NCBI RefSeq assembly: GCF_033115175.1
Contig: NC_084837.1
Location: forward strand, 21,390,266 to 21,454,265
Reading direction: 5' to 3'
Length of the DNA stretch: 64,000 nucleotides
Origin: Lepus europaeus
Lineage: Eukaryota; Chordata; Mammalia; Lagomorpha; Leporidae
Shown here: positions 1 through 11,324 of the stretch, in pieces
Layout: each line of letters starts with the position of its first letter
Numbering within the stretch: position 1 is the first letter of the stretch
Made by a program: the position numbers and the translations under genes
The notes under the pieces: generated by a model
Databases searched by the model: none
What the model was told of the DNA's origin: nothing
Seen by the model: the letters and a program-made list of their open reading frames with translations, nothing else

Positions 1-1
1 G

Positions 2-256
2 GTTGTGGCTGTGGTTGTAGAAATAATAATGGTGGTGGTGGTGCGGTTGCTGCTGCTGCTGGGGGTGTTGATGCGGGTGTTGGTGGTGGCTGCGATGGTG
101 TTGAGGCTGTGGCTGGCTGGGCTTCTCCTCCATTGAAAGCGGCTGGGACTCCCTGGCTGAGGCTGCGGGCGCTGCACCGTCAGGATCTCGAGATTTGTTT
201 TCTATCTCAGATATTCTTGCTTCTGCATCACCGAGTCTGTTCTTAAAGCTGTCCAT
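2..256 (-). pseudogene. LINE-1 ORF1 fragment, frame open to the window edge
   Basis: On the minus strand a frame starts at the ATG at 256-254 and stays open to base 2 (85 codons, no stop). The first ~22 residues (about 256-191) read as an ORF1p coiled-coil segment, containing NRLGDAEARISEIENK, and continue the ORF1 frame seen at 889-1074 once the 266-888 insertion is removed. From about 190 leftwards the frame changes character: it is Ala/Pro/Ser-rich, then Gln/Pro/His-rich, with runs of five Gln and five His. On the + strand this is an imperfect GTG/CTG triplet tract. The tail could be a lineage-specific ORF1 region, a microsatellite inside ORF1, or unrelated DNA next to a broken LINE-1. The LINE-1 call is good; the identity of the tail is open. 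Confidence 0.55.
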
Positions 257-265
257 TGCATTTTT

Positions 266-888
266 AAACTTTTATTTAATAAATATAAATTTCCAGAGTA
301 CAGCTGATAGATTACAATGGCTTCCCCCTCCCATAACTTCCCTCCCACCCGCAACCCTCCCATCTCCCGCTCCCTCTCCCCTTCCATTCACATCAAGATT
401 CATTTTCAATTATCTTTATATACAGAAGATCAATTTAGTATATATTAAGTAAAGATTTCAACAGTTTGTACCCACATAGAACATAAAGTATAAAATACTG
501 TTTCAGTACTAGTTATAGCATTAATTCACATTGAACAACATATTAAGGACAGAGATCCTACATGAGGAGTAAGTGCACAGTGACTCCTGTTGTTGACTTA
601 ACAAATGGACACTCTTGTTTATGGCATCAGTAATATCCCTAGGTTCTTGTCATGAGTTGCCAAGGCTATGGAAGCCTTTTGAATTCACAGACTCTGATCT
701 TATTTAGACAAGGTCATAGACAAAGTGGAAGTTCTCTCCTCCATTCAGAGAAAGGTACCTCCTCCTTTGATGGCCCATTCTTTCCACTGGGATCTCACTT
801 GCAGAGATCTTTCATTTAGTTTTTTTTTTTTTTTTAATGGGCTCTTCAGCCAGATCTGAATGCCTTAAGGGCTGATTCTGAGGCCAGA
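266..888 (-). mobile_element. 5'-truncated LINE-1 3' UTR inserted in older LINE-1
   Basis: Reads as the terminal ~620 bp of a rabbit-type LINE-1 3' UTR on the minus strand; similar sequence recurs at 24155-25604, 43884-44127 and, in the opposite sense, 22900-23815. The tail lies at 263-270. The flanks at 252-265 and 889-902 are 14-bp near-identical direct repeats (TCCATTGCATTTTT and TCCACTGCATTTTT, one mismatch), which I read as a target-site duplication. It interrupts the ORF1 frame of an older minus-strand LINE-1. Confidence 0.75.
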
Positions 889-2290
889 TCCACTGCATTT
901 TTGTTCTTTTGAATTCTTCATTTCCAATATTTCCTTTTGATTTCTCTTTAAAATCTCAATTTCATGGGAAAAATGTTTGTTCATGTCATGTGTGAATTTC
1001 TTTAATTCATGGATTTGCTTCTGATTACTTCTAAGTAATCCTGTGATCAATTTTTTAAATTCCATTTCTGGCAATTCTTCGATCTCTTAAGTTTCACATT
1101 TTAAAACTGAAGTGTTGTATCCCTTTGGAGGTGTCATGTTGTCTTACTTATTCTTGTTTCTTGAGCTGTTACATTTATTTTTGGGCATTTGTGGAGATAC
1201 TTGTATTTTTTTCCCTCTGTCCTGTGGTGGCTTTTATCTTTGGACTGTGATTCTATGGCTTAGTGGAGTGTCTGTTGTTTCAGTGAATACCTAAAGGCAT
1301 GTGGTGGGTGTGGCCAGGGAGCTCTGTTCAGTACTCCAAGGTGAAAGGAGTGTCTGAGGTGACACCCAGATTGGGCATGTTAACTCTCTCTCTCTCTCCT
1401 TAATCAGAGGGGAGGATTTTAATCTGCTCCATTGGCATAGTCTCACACTCACCTCCAATCCTCCAAGAAGACCAATGCCTGGGCGCTACCCCAGTGGGTA
1501 TAATATTCATTTGCATTGCCACAAGAACCACACAAAGGATCCAGGCAGTCCTCAGTGTGAGTACGGATCCTGCAGCAATGGCTCTTACCAGGTTATCAGG
1601 GAGCCCTGAGTGTGTGGAGCCACCCTCCGTGACTACCCAAAGACCCAGCCACACCCTGTGCCCTCACATACAGCCGCAGTGTTTTCATAGTCCCAGCACA
1701 CAAGGCTCCCACAGTCACGAGCACCCAGTCCCCTCTCAGTTCTCCTGGCCAAACACAGGTGTCTCTGCTTGGCTGTTGGGCATGTGGATATGAGCAGGTG
1801 CAACTGTTACGTATCCAAAATGGCACCTACCCTTTCTTGGCTAGTTACAAGAAGCTGGCATCAGGTGTTCAGGGAGAGAGCAATGTGTCCCTCCCCTTTT
1901 TTCTCCTCTAGGTTGGCCGGTACAGTGTTCCCCCACAGGGCTCTCAGCCATACTCACACCAGGCTCTTCCCGCAGCTTTATCGCCAGTGGCTTGGGCTGT
2001 TGCAGTCTGGTCTCACCTCACTTCGAAGCTGGTGCTGAAGCTATCAGTTGCTGAGGTCCTGAGTTGTGTGCATCCATACCATCCACATGGGTCCATAGTT
2101 TCCCTCTAATTTGCATGGAGGTTCCTCTGCTATTTTCTCCTTAACTCTTTCCTGATTGGACTCTATTTTTTTTTTTAAACTATCTTCCCCTAGATTAGAG
2201 TAGCAAGTTCCCTCCCTATTCTGCCATCTTTTTGTCCCATTAGGGCCTCTCACCTCTCCCCAGGATTATATGTTAAGCTCCTAGCTCCCC
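889..2290 (-). mobile_element. LINE-1 5' portion: ORF1 start and 5' UTR
   Basis: On the minus strand a frame beginning at about 1074 encodes a Lys/Glu-rich coiled-coil start (…KLITGLL…ILKRNQKEILEMKNS) typical of the ORF1p N-terminus, an RNA-binding chaperone of LINE-1. It breaks at 889, where a later LINE-1 was inserted. Sequence from about 1075 to roughly 2290 has the GC-richer character of a LINE-1 5' UTR; its right boundary is a guess. ORF2 is not present here. The copy lies in GCH1 intron 3, antisense to the gene. Confidence 0.6.
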
Positions 2291-3060
2291 TCTGCCTTAC
2301 TCTCTTAGGGTCCTTCATCAGTCTGCTCTCATCTACTGCTGGATTTTTTTTTCCCTCTAGTGCCCATTCAGTCATGCTATTCGTCCATGGCTTTTAAGAT
2401 AAAGTTCAAAACTCAAATAATAGAAATCAAAAGTCTGAAAGTGAACTGCTAGGCCAAACACCTGCCCTAAATGTAGCTTTTCATTGTATTTCCCATAAAC
2501 TTTTTGGAGTACTCTTGTGTAACGAACTAGAAGAGAGTTCTAAGAAAGTGCACAGAATGCAACAGACAGGTAGAAAATATTAATGAGGATTTAAGATACT
2601 TGGATTTAATATGCCACTAACTGGAATGTTTGGAGACAGCAGAGGTAGTGGAGTAGTTGGAATATTGGAGAACATAATGGCCGAACAAGTTTCCTGAACT
2701 AATGCAAAATATCAGCCTCCAGAGTCAGGATGTCATCTAAGTCCCAAACAAGAAAAGCAAAGTTAAATTCCTACCTAGACACAACGTAGCAAACTCCAGA
2801 GTACATACACTCGAAGCAGCCATAGAGGAAAACATCAACTAGCTATGTAGTAACAGTGGTTAGACTGACAGTTGGTTGGCCAACAGCAATACTGAAAGTC
2901 AGATGAGTCTAAATGTAAAACTAGAATTTGTTTGTGACAAATACCTGTCAACAGGTGATGTTTTGAGAACAGGGACAAAGTAAAGATTTCTTTTTCAAAT
3001 CAAAGGCAGTTATATTAAATGCTAAAAGACAAAGTAAATTCAACATCTACTCCTTACTTG
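2291..3060. other. GCH1 intron 3, no recognised feature
   Basis: AT-rich sequence with no convincing ORF or repeat that I could name. It separates a minus-strand LINE-1 from a plus-strand LINE-1, and part may be further eroded LINE-1 sequence. Confidence 0.5.
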
Positions 3061-5165
3061 AGAAAGACAGAATACAACAAATGCTGGTGAGGATGTAGGG
3101 GCAAAGGTGCCCTAATCCATTGTTGGTGGGAATGTAAACTGGTAAAGCCACTATGGAAGACAGTATAGAGATACCTCAGAAATCTGAATATAGACTTACC
3201 ATATGACCCAGCCTTCCCACTCCTAGGAATCTACCTAAGGGAAATGAAATAAACATATAAAAGAGCTATCTGCACCCCCATGTTTATTGCAGCTCAATTC
3301 ACAATAGCTAAGACATGGAATCAACACATACCTGTCAACTGAAGACTGGATAAAGAAAATATGGCATATGTACACTATGGAATGCCACACAGCATTAAAA
3401 AAAAGAAAATCTGGTCATTTGAATCAAAATGGAGGAATCTGGAAAATATCATACTTAGTGAAATAAGCCAGTCCCAAAAGGACAAATACCATATGTTCTC
3501 CCTGACCTGAAATAACTAATAGAGCACCTAAAATAAAATCTGTAGAAGTGAAATTGACACTTTGAGAAGCAGTGACTTGAACAGCCCTTGTCTTGACTAT
3601 TGAGGAAGTTTTAATACTACTTGTTGAACTCTTTATTTAAAATAGGGTTAAATATATGTGTATGAAGTTGATTGAAAATAGATCTCAATAAAAAATAAGA
3701 GTGGGAGTAAGAGTGGGAGGAGGAAAAAGGATTGGGAGTATAGTCAGAGGGTGGACATGGTGGGAAGAATCACCATGTTCCTAAAGCTGTAATTATGAAG
3801 TGTGTAAAGTTTGTAACTGTAAAGCTGTATAGTTCTGCATACATTCCTACAGACTTACTTTTAAGGGTACAGTTTAAAAACTTGCCATGGGACCCCAATT
3901 CCCCTTAAGCTAGGTGGTAAAAATATCATCTTAAGTGTTAAAGTGATCATATGGATAGGATTAAGGGTCTGGTAATAAATATACATAGAATTAAAAAGGA
4001 TTGAATGCTCCAACATGAGAAGCAGTTCATACAGCAGACTCATAGAATGACAAATGCTATAAGTAGCACTCTGGTCTCAGAATCAGCCCTTAAGGCATTC
4101 TGGTCTGGCTGAAAAGCCCATGAAAGCATTTCAGCCATGGAAAGCCAAGACACTGTGGCAAAAAATGTCCTACATGAAGGAACTTGGTGGGTGAGACCCC
4201 AGTGGAAAGAAGTGGTCATCAAAGAAGAAAATACCTTTCTCTAAAGGGAGGAGAGAACTTCCACTTTGCTTATGGCCTTGTCTAAATTCTGAAGGAGTTT
4301 GTGGATTCACAAGGCTTCAATAGCCTTGGCAGCTCATGTCAAGAGCCTCAGATGACCACTGATGTCATACATAAGAGTGTTAATTGTTAGTGCACAGTGA
4401 CTCCTGTTGTTAATTTATCTCCCCATGCAGGTCCTCTGTCCTCAAAGAGTCGTATTATAACTATGTCTAAGTGCTCCCAAAAGATGTATCATTCTTGGGT
4501 GCTTTGTTAAAGTTAATTAAGTTTCTAAAAAAAAAAAGTGAAGTTATATTCAAGATGCAATGACTTTGAACAGCCCTTGTCTTGACAGTTGAGGAGCAGG
4601 GTTGTTTTTTTTTTTTTCTTTTGTGAAAATTGTTGAACTCTTTACTTAGTATAGAGTTGATCTTCTGTGTACAAAGTTAATTGAAAATGGATCTTGGCCG
4701 GCGCCGTGGCTTAACAGGCTAATCCTCCGCCTTGTGGCGCCGGCACACCGGGTTCTAGTCCCGATTGCCCCTCTTCCAGGCCAGCTCTCTGCTATGGCCC
4801 GAGAAGGCAGTGGAGGATGGCCCAAGCCCTTGGGCCCTGCACCCGCATGGGAGACCAGGAGAAGCACCTGGCTCCTGGCTTCGGATCAGCGTGATGCGCC
4901 AGCCGCAGCGGCCATTGGAGGGTGAACCAACGGCAAAAAGGAAGACCTTTATCTCTGTCTCTCTCTCTCTCACTATCCACTCTGCATGTCAAAAAAAAAA
5001 AAAAAATGGATCTTAGTGGAGAATGGGACTGGGAAGGGGCAAGGGAGGAGGAGGAGTGGGAGTGTGGGTGGGAGGGCAGGTATGGTAGGAGGAAGCACTA
5101 TATTCCTAAAGGGGTATTTATGAAATGCATGAATTTTGTATTCCTTAAATAAAGGTTTATTTGGG
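3061..5165 (+). mobile_element. 5'-truncated LINE-1 (ORF2 end and 3' UTR)
   Basis: The left part (3061-3520) matches, in the opposite sense, the end of ORF2 seen intact at 25605-27320: shared landmarks are the TTGGTGGGAATGTAAACTGG segment and the AATGGAGGAATCTGGAAAATAT segment. It is followed by the long LINE-1 3' UTR, ending with a purine/G-rich tract (about 5020-5090) and an AATAAA-containing end near 5150. A young C-repeat SINE (4696-5002) splits the 3' UTR. The ORF2 part carries stops and is dead. Position: GCH1 intron 3, sense orientation. Confidence 0.8.
4696..5002 (+). mobile_element. C-repeat SINE, young subfamily
   Basis: Begins GGCCGGCGCCGTGG and has a tRNA-type B box (GGTTCTAGTCC) at about 4751, a CT-rich 3' region and a poly(A) tail. 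It is flanked by 12-bp direct repeats AAAATGGATCTT at 4684-4695 and 5003-5014, inside a LINE-1 3' UTR. The intact duplication and clean poly(A) indicate recent insertion. Confidence 0.93.
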
Positions 5166-6494
5166 GGGGAGAATAACATAGAATAATCTAGAAATAAGAA
5201 TTATGAACTCTGTGAGTACAGGGAACCTGTTCACCATGTAATCATGTAGACTCCATGAAAGTCAACGTGAATGACCTCCTGGGGTGAGGGGAGCCCTCTG
5301 CCGGCAAGTGGCAGGTGCCATGGGTGACAGTCACATAGTCAAGTATGAAGTAAACCACTGATGCCCAGAACTACCCACCATTGTCCAATGCTGCCCTTGA
5401 GTGCTACCCAAGGAACAAAAGACGAATACAAGAAGGAAGACATTACCGACTTAAACCAATGGCATCTCATACTTGTGTAACACATTAGCCACCTGGAAAA
5501 CTATCAGGAGTAATGTACACACAAATGTGACCCAGCAAAAATGTGACATGGCCCCTATCTAGGATGGAAACCACCTTTTCCCAGGTTTCTGTTTAAAAGA
5601 GTATAGTCCTATCCTTTGGATACCACATTTTTTTTGGCAACTTGAAGAATCAGCAGGGCTCCTATATTCCAGGGAGCTCTGGCTGAGTGGTGAATATGAT
5701 GGTGTGCCTGTGACTGTTGGCTCCAACAAGGATGGAAAGTCATCAGTTCTGTTTAAGGGGCAGAACTGAGGGGAAGAGCTGTAAAATTTTCTTGGGGGAG
5801 GTGATCCTTAAATTGAGTCCAATTCAGGATGCAAAGGCTAAGATTTACAAGAGAGATCCTCAGCATGGATCATCACTGTCATGTGGGTGATACACATGGC
5901 GGTCCTTGATTCTCACGCGGAGAGTGAGAGGTGTGGAAGCAGAAGACCCACCAGCTGACAGGTGGTGGTCTGAGACCAGGAGGCTTGTGTTTTTGGGAGG
6001 TGAATCATGCTAGGGCTTACAGAAACCCGTTTTGTAGATGTCTGAAGAAATCTAATCAGTTCTAATCTGATTACCCTAATAGATTTAGTTGGTGCAATAG
6101 TTGACCTGCTGTTAATTAACAAATAGTCCTTTTATTTTTAACTTGAACTTAAAGCTTTGGTAAAATATGATTAATGAGAACACTTGAGACTTGGCCTAAA
6201 ATTGATGACTTAGGAGCTTTAAAGTTTTGCTTTTCATTTTTGTGTTTTTCCTAAGTGAACATTACACTTGGAGACTCATTAACACACTGCCTCTCTCTGT
6301 GTGTCTCTGTCTCTGCCTCAGGACCTAAGGAAGCACCATTCTGGGTGGTGGCCAGTGGGCTCCTTCAGACCACATTTCCCTATGGGACTTGTGTTTTTCC
6401 TCTTCCCACAAGCATTATCCCTGCCCACGCCCTAGTATTGCTTCAACCATGTCCCCCCCACTTTTTTGTCTTATGGCAAAGACTTATTATTTTT
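5166..6494. other. GCH1 intron 3, unique sequence
   Basis: No named repeat and no coding signal recognised. I looked here for the preceding 56-nt GCH1 exon 3 (HIGYLPNKQVLGLSKLA) and did not find it, so exon 3 should lie upstream of this window. Confidence 0.5.
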
Positions 6495-6797
6495 TACTTT
6501 AAAACCTTATTTATGTTGTTTATTTTTGAAAGGCAGAGATCACTCATTGCTGTTTCACTACTCAAATGCCTGTAACAGCCAGGGCTGGGCCAGGCCAAAA
6601 CCAGGAGCCAGGAACTCCATCCAGATTTCCCGCATTGGTGGCCGGCACCCAAGTTCTTGAGCCCCCATCGCTGCCTCTCAGGCTGTGCAGTAGCAGGAAG
6701 CTGGAATTGGAAGTGGAGCCAGGACTCCTCCCTAGGTGCTCCCATGTGGAATGTGGGTGTCCCAAGCACTGTTGTAACCACTACGTCAAAATATGCA
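6495..6797 (-). mobile_element. C-repeat SINE, older, just before GCH1 exon 4
   Basis: Reverse-oriented older C-repeat: tail side TTTATTTTTGAAAGGCAGAG at the left, then the SINE body (CCAGGAGCCAGGAACTCCATCC, GGAAGCTGGAATTGGAAGTGGAG). No clear poly(A) or duplication remains. Its right end lies about 55 bp from the exon 4 acceptor. Confidence 0.8.
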
Positions 6798-6851
6798 TCT
6801 TCCTTCCAATAATTCATGATGAACTAAAACCCCAATTCTTTGTTTTTGCAG

Positions 6852-6883
6852 GATTGTAGAAATCTACAGTAGAAGACTACAAG
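6852..6883 (+). CDS. GCH1: GCH1 exon 4 (32-nt micro-exon)
   Basis: A 32-nt internal exon bounded by TTTTTGCAG upstream and GTAAAC downstream. It begins with the last base of a split Arg codon, encodes IVEIYSRRLQ (human residues 171-180, by memory of the human protein), and ends with the G of a Val codon completed by exon 5. Human GCH1 also has a 32-nt exon 4, so length, phase and peptide all agree. The peptide forms part of the C-terminal catalytic domain of GTP cyclohydrolase 1, a homodecamer that makes 7,8-dihydroneopterin triphosphate from GTP, the first and rate-limiting step to tetrahydrobiopterin. The exon is too short to stand out as an ORF. Confidence 0.95.
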
Positions 6884-7385
6884 GTAAACTTTAAAACTCT
6901 ATTTACAGAAAATATTTTTCTTATATAAAAATTTTATTGTAAGTGTAATAAAATTAAAGCCTCATAGGAAAATAAGAGCAGGACTGCTGTGCTTCAGGCC
7001 TCCAGGAGAAATCTCTTGCCTTTGCACATCCATTCATTTTTTCAGGCCCACACTGTTTTACTGTTAATTTGTTTGTATTTTATTGACTAACAAGATCACA
7101 TTTCTATAATTGGCTTCCCTTTTTTTTTCTTGTACTTTTTGTCACTTAAAAATCTTAAGCATTTCCCCCATATTCATGTAGGTATTTAGAATTCCAAAGT
7201 GTGCTCCATGCCAGCCCCTGCTCCAATAGGCCAGAAGGCACTGGGTGTTTTGTAAGTTCTCAACTGATACAGTGCTGCGCTGAACTCCCTTGTGTGTACA
7301 ACAGGATGTGTTGTGTTGTTCAGCACAGGGAACTGGTTTTCTGCAGTAATCACACTGTAGCACTTTCATTGGTCCTGTTTCAAGC
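6884..7385. other. GCH1 intron 4, left part
   Basis: Intron 4 runs from 6884 to 8035 (GTAAAC to CGCAG). This left part is AT-rich unique sequence with no other feature recognised. Confidence 0.6.
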
Positions 7386-7724
7386 TTTTTTTTTTTTTTT
7401 TTTTTTTTTTTTAATGTTTATTTGAAAGGCAGAGTTACAGACAGGGAGGGAGAGGGAGAGAGAGAGAGAGAGAAAATCTTGAATCTACTGGTTCACTCCC
7501 CAAATGACTACGATGGCCAGACTAAAGTCAGAAACCTGGAACTCCATCTGAGTCTCCCACATGGGTGGCAGGGACCCAGCACTTGGGCCATCTTCCGCTG
7601 CCTTCCCAGGTCATTCACAGGAAGCTGCATTGGAAGAAGAGCAGCTTGGACTTGAACTGGCACTCGTATGGGATGCCAGCATCACAGGCAGAGACTTAAC
7701 TTGGTGCACCACATTGCCAGCCCA
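7386..7724 (-). mobile_element. C-repeat SINE, older, in GCH1 intron 4
   Basis: Reverse-oriented C-repeat: a T-run of about 27 (poly(A) tail) at 7386, then TTATTTGAAAGGCAGAGTTACAG and a (GA)n tract, SINE body, and a 5' end at ACATTGCCAGCCC. Confidence 0.85.
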
Positions 7725-8538
<814 letters not shown>

Positions 8539-8665
8539 ACACATGTGCATGGTAATGCGAGGGGTGCAGAAAATGAACAGCAAGACTGTGACCAGCACCA
8601 TGCTGGGCGTGTTCCGGGAGGACCCCAAGACCAGGGAAGAGTTCCTGACTCTCATCAGGAGCTGA
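8539..8665 (+). CDS. GCH1: GCH1 exon 6, coding part with stop codon
   Basis: Last coding exon. It starts after TTTCGCAG at 8538, completes the Thr codon, encodes the C-terminal 41 residues from [20 protein letters not shown] to the final IRS, and stops at TGA 8663-8665. The HxC motif at its start holds two active-site residues: the Cys equivalent to human Cys212, a zinc ligand (E. coli Cys181), and the His equivalent to human His210 (E. coli His179), part of the catalytic machinery. Arg in VMRG (human Arg216) is conserved. The C-terminal helix and tail ([11 protein letters not shown]) are as in human. Length and sequence indicate an intact enzyme C-terminus. Confidence 0.98.
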
Positions 8666-8800
8666 GCGCCCGCCCGCAAGTGCCGCGTGCTCTGTAGGGC
8701 CTGTGGACTTGTCCGTCTGCTCTCCGTTGCGTGTGTGTATTTGCCGTGATGTTTGTTCCTTGTCCATAATTGTATTTAAAGAACTATTTATAGAAAGTCA

Positions 8801-8818
8801 AATAAAATAATTAATAAA
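8801..8818 (+). terminator. GCH1: Proximal GCH1 poly(A) signals
   Basis: Two AATAAA hexamers, at 8801-8806 and 8813-8818, 136-150 nt after the stop codon, followed by GGGGTGAGTCC. Two close signals suggest a real, possibly heterogeneous, cleavage site. Confidence 0.7.
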
Positions 8819-9983
8819 GGGGTGAGTCCTCTACTTTCTTCCTGCCACCTTTTGCCGGCAACACTAGTGAGAACAGTGATGGAAATTACGTGCACAACAC
8901 CATTGCCACTTGGCTAACTGGAGGCTGCTGGGAAAGAGGAGAATTTGCCTGTTTCCTGAATAGTGTGGCCCCTTGACCCAAGCTCAGGAGGGCTGCAGAG
9001 GACAGAACTCTGCCTGTTCTGCTGGTTTTTCCTCTTCTGATAAAACCGGGGTCACAGTAAGCCTGTGTCGTGTGCATCGCTGCTCTGTGAGTTCAGAGTG
9101 CAACTGTGATCATGTCTATTGAAACACCAGGGACATTTTCCCTGTGTATATTTTTATTTTTTAGCCCTCCAGGTGTTGTGTTCGTCACCAGGGGAAGGTG
9201 GTGGAATATCCATGGTTTTGATTTACTGTGAGTTCAAAAAGGCACATGTCTACCTTCTTTCTTTTTCAATTCAAGCACAGGGTCTTAGTTCCTGGAGTTG
9301 TTTATGCGTGGCTTCTCATGTCAACATACAGGGATTTAGACATTGAACTCTCTGTGCCTTGGAGGAGAATATCACACCATGTAAAGTGTGCACGCTTAGG
9401 CCTTTTATTTGATAAGGCTAAGTCTTGACCCTGCAAATAACTGGCCTTCACGTTTTCACCTTTAGGGGTTCCTTGCGAGCTTACTTTGTGTGTCCCTCGT
9501 AGGTGCCTTAAAACATTTTACTTTTGATCTTATGAAATATTTTCTAAGAACTTCCCAACGCTTGAGGCTGCCGTCAGGGTCCGTGTGCAGAAGCTGACGT
9601 GGGCTCCGGGCATCAGGATGTGTGCCCACTGCTCTCGCATTGCACCACTCCCGGAAGCGCCTGGCCTTGAGTTCGCCTGGGGTCCACATGGGTCTTGTCT
9701 TGGGTGTAACTCAGGGCGGTGATGTAGGATTGTAGTCCTGTGAGTCATTGTCTTGCTCATAGATTTCCTCTCCTGGGGCAGCATGGGCCAAATGAAACCA
9801 TAGAACCCCAGCCTCCCCGCAAACACAGGACCTCAAACACACACAGCCCCCCAGGAGATTGATACATGCTCTTCAAATTGATCCCATTTCCTTTAGATGA
9901 ATTAACTGCCTTGCTGGTTTTCACTTGGTGTCCTGTCTGCCAATGTAATGCTTTTTAGCGCATCATGGGATGAGATAGCAGAG

Positions 9984-10013
9984 GTTTTATTTTATTTTAT
10001 TTTATTTTATTTT
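9984..10013. repeat. (TTTTA)n pentanucleotide microsatellite
   Basis: About six perfect TTTTA units within the presumed long GCH1 3' UTR. Confidence 0.9.
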
Positions 10014-10525
10014 ACATTTTCCCCTACTTCCCGCATTTCCTAGATTTTTCTGTATTTGGAGTTTCTGTGGTACAGTGGTGATTTTTGAATTCCTTTAAAT
10101 TTCAAAGCTGGTGTAAACATCAGCCCGCTTAATGTTAAGACATTTATAGGGAGAGCTCTAAGCACTCAACTTGTGTTCGGTGTGTTCAAGTCAAAACAAG
10201 TGTAACTTGGAGGAACCAAAGACATTGTTAACTATGAATTCGTCTTTCTGAGGCCATGTGTATCCTTTTTCATGACTGTCCTAATGTTCCCTTGTAATGT
10301 TCGTATAAAGGTGTGATGTAGCCACAGGCTCTTGTGTTGTTGGTCAGTGTCATGTCTGTTCCACTGTCCTCTGTCCTTCAAAATGACATTTTCATATCCA
10401 TGACATTGAGTCCATTTGGGGGATTTTTTAAAGAATTTAAATATACTGTTCAATGAAATTGTTAGCATTTCCTGTATGTGTGTGTGTTGGTGTGTGTATG
10501 TTCCTGAAGTGGCTCTGTTTAAATT

Positions 10526-10531
10526 ATTAAA
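10526..10531 (+). terminator. GCH1: Candidate distal GCH1 poly(A) signal
   Basis: ATTAAA followed about 10-25 nt later by CTTTGTTCTTGTGG, a T/G-rich downstream element. It is placed where a 3' UTR of human-like length would end. Not confirmed by transcript data. Confidence 0.45.
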
Positions 10532-10545
10532 TTGTTATAACTTTG

Positions 10546-11324
10546 TTCTTGTGGAGTAATTTCTTTTTCAACTGCCAGGATAAACATCATATTAGATTAT
10601 TTTGATTATATTCTGCTTTAGCAATAATACCCATTACAAGGGTTTTCCTAGCCATGAAGCTCTCAGAATGTAAATCTCAATGGTAGCACAAAGTAACCCC
10701 AGGCTCTGGCTGTTTCTCTTTGCTGTGGGTTGGGGGTCTTACTGCTTTCACCCTCTTGCTGGTTATGGGGAGGGAGACCTGGGTGAGGGTCGGACCTCAG
10801 AGGCCCTCACATCCCTGTTGTCCATCCCTACATTGAGGTAACCACAGCCTTCTGAGAGTGGCCCCGCCTCTTTTGTGGGAGCTGTAGGGATGGCAGAGCC
10901 TGGTGGGACAAGGAGAGACCAGGGCTTCCTCCCCTTTCCTAGGAAGATTCCACCCTGGGCAAACTGGAGCAGGTGCAAAGGGTCTTGCTGCCACCTGTCC
11001 CATGCCCAGTGACCTCCATTCCCCCTTGTTAGAAGTCTTTTCCTTATTCCCGGCTCCCTCTGGGCAAGGCTCCCACCCTCACTGACGGTCGCCATGTGCA
11101 GGTGCTGGGGCCCCAGAGCAGCTGCTGGTGCCGGCAGGATGCTGCACACTGTTGGGTAGCCAATCTTGTCACCCCAGCTAGGATTGCTTGCTGGTAAAGC
11201 CACCTCTCTGAGATGCCAGAGCAGTGAGCTGCTCAGCTAAGTCCAAGGCTACTGACCCTGAAAACTGATTGGCTTGTTTCTGAGCTGGTCACTCAGCGGA
11301 GGAGGGGTTGCAGATCTCACAGGT
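10546..11324. other. Intergenic unique sequence downstream of GCH1
   Basis: Changes from AT-rich to GC-rich at about 10680. A 146-codon minus-strand ORF (10763-11203) lacks any recognisable domain and is treated as chance in GC-rich DNA. Confidence 0.45.

Larger units (their letters stand above)
8666..10545 (+). other. GCH1: GCH1 3' UTR (short and probable long form)
   Basis: After the stop, about 135 nt of AT-rich sequence lead to the AATAAA cluster at 8801-8818, which would give a short 3' UTR of about 160-175 nt. The sequence then stays repeat-free for another 1.7 kb (only a TTTTA pentanucleotide repeat) up to an ATTAAA at 10526 with T/G-rich downstream sequence. I recall a human GCH1 3' UTR near 2 kb, so a long form ending near 10545 is likely. 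The end point is inferred. Confidence 0.65.

Noticed and set aside
865-1074. Junction of ORF1 with LINE-1 3' UTR, at first read as a spliced, re-integrated LINE-1 RNA
   Set aside because: A 14-bp direct repeat flanks the 3' UTR piece and ORF1 resumes on its far side, so a nested insertion explains it better.
1-6851. Search for GCH1 exon 3 (56 nt)
   Set aside because: No sequence encoding HIGYLPNKQVLGLSKLA with splice sites was found, so it is taken to lie upstream of the window.
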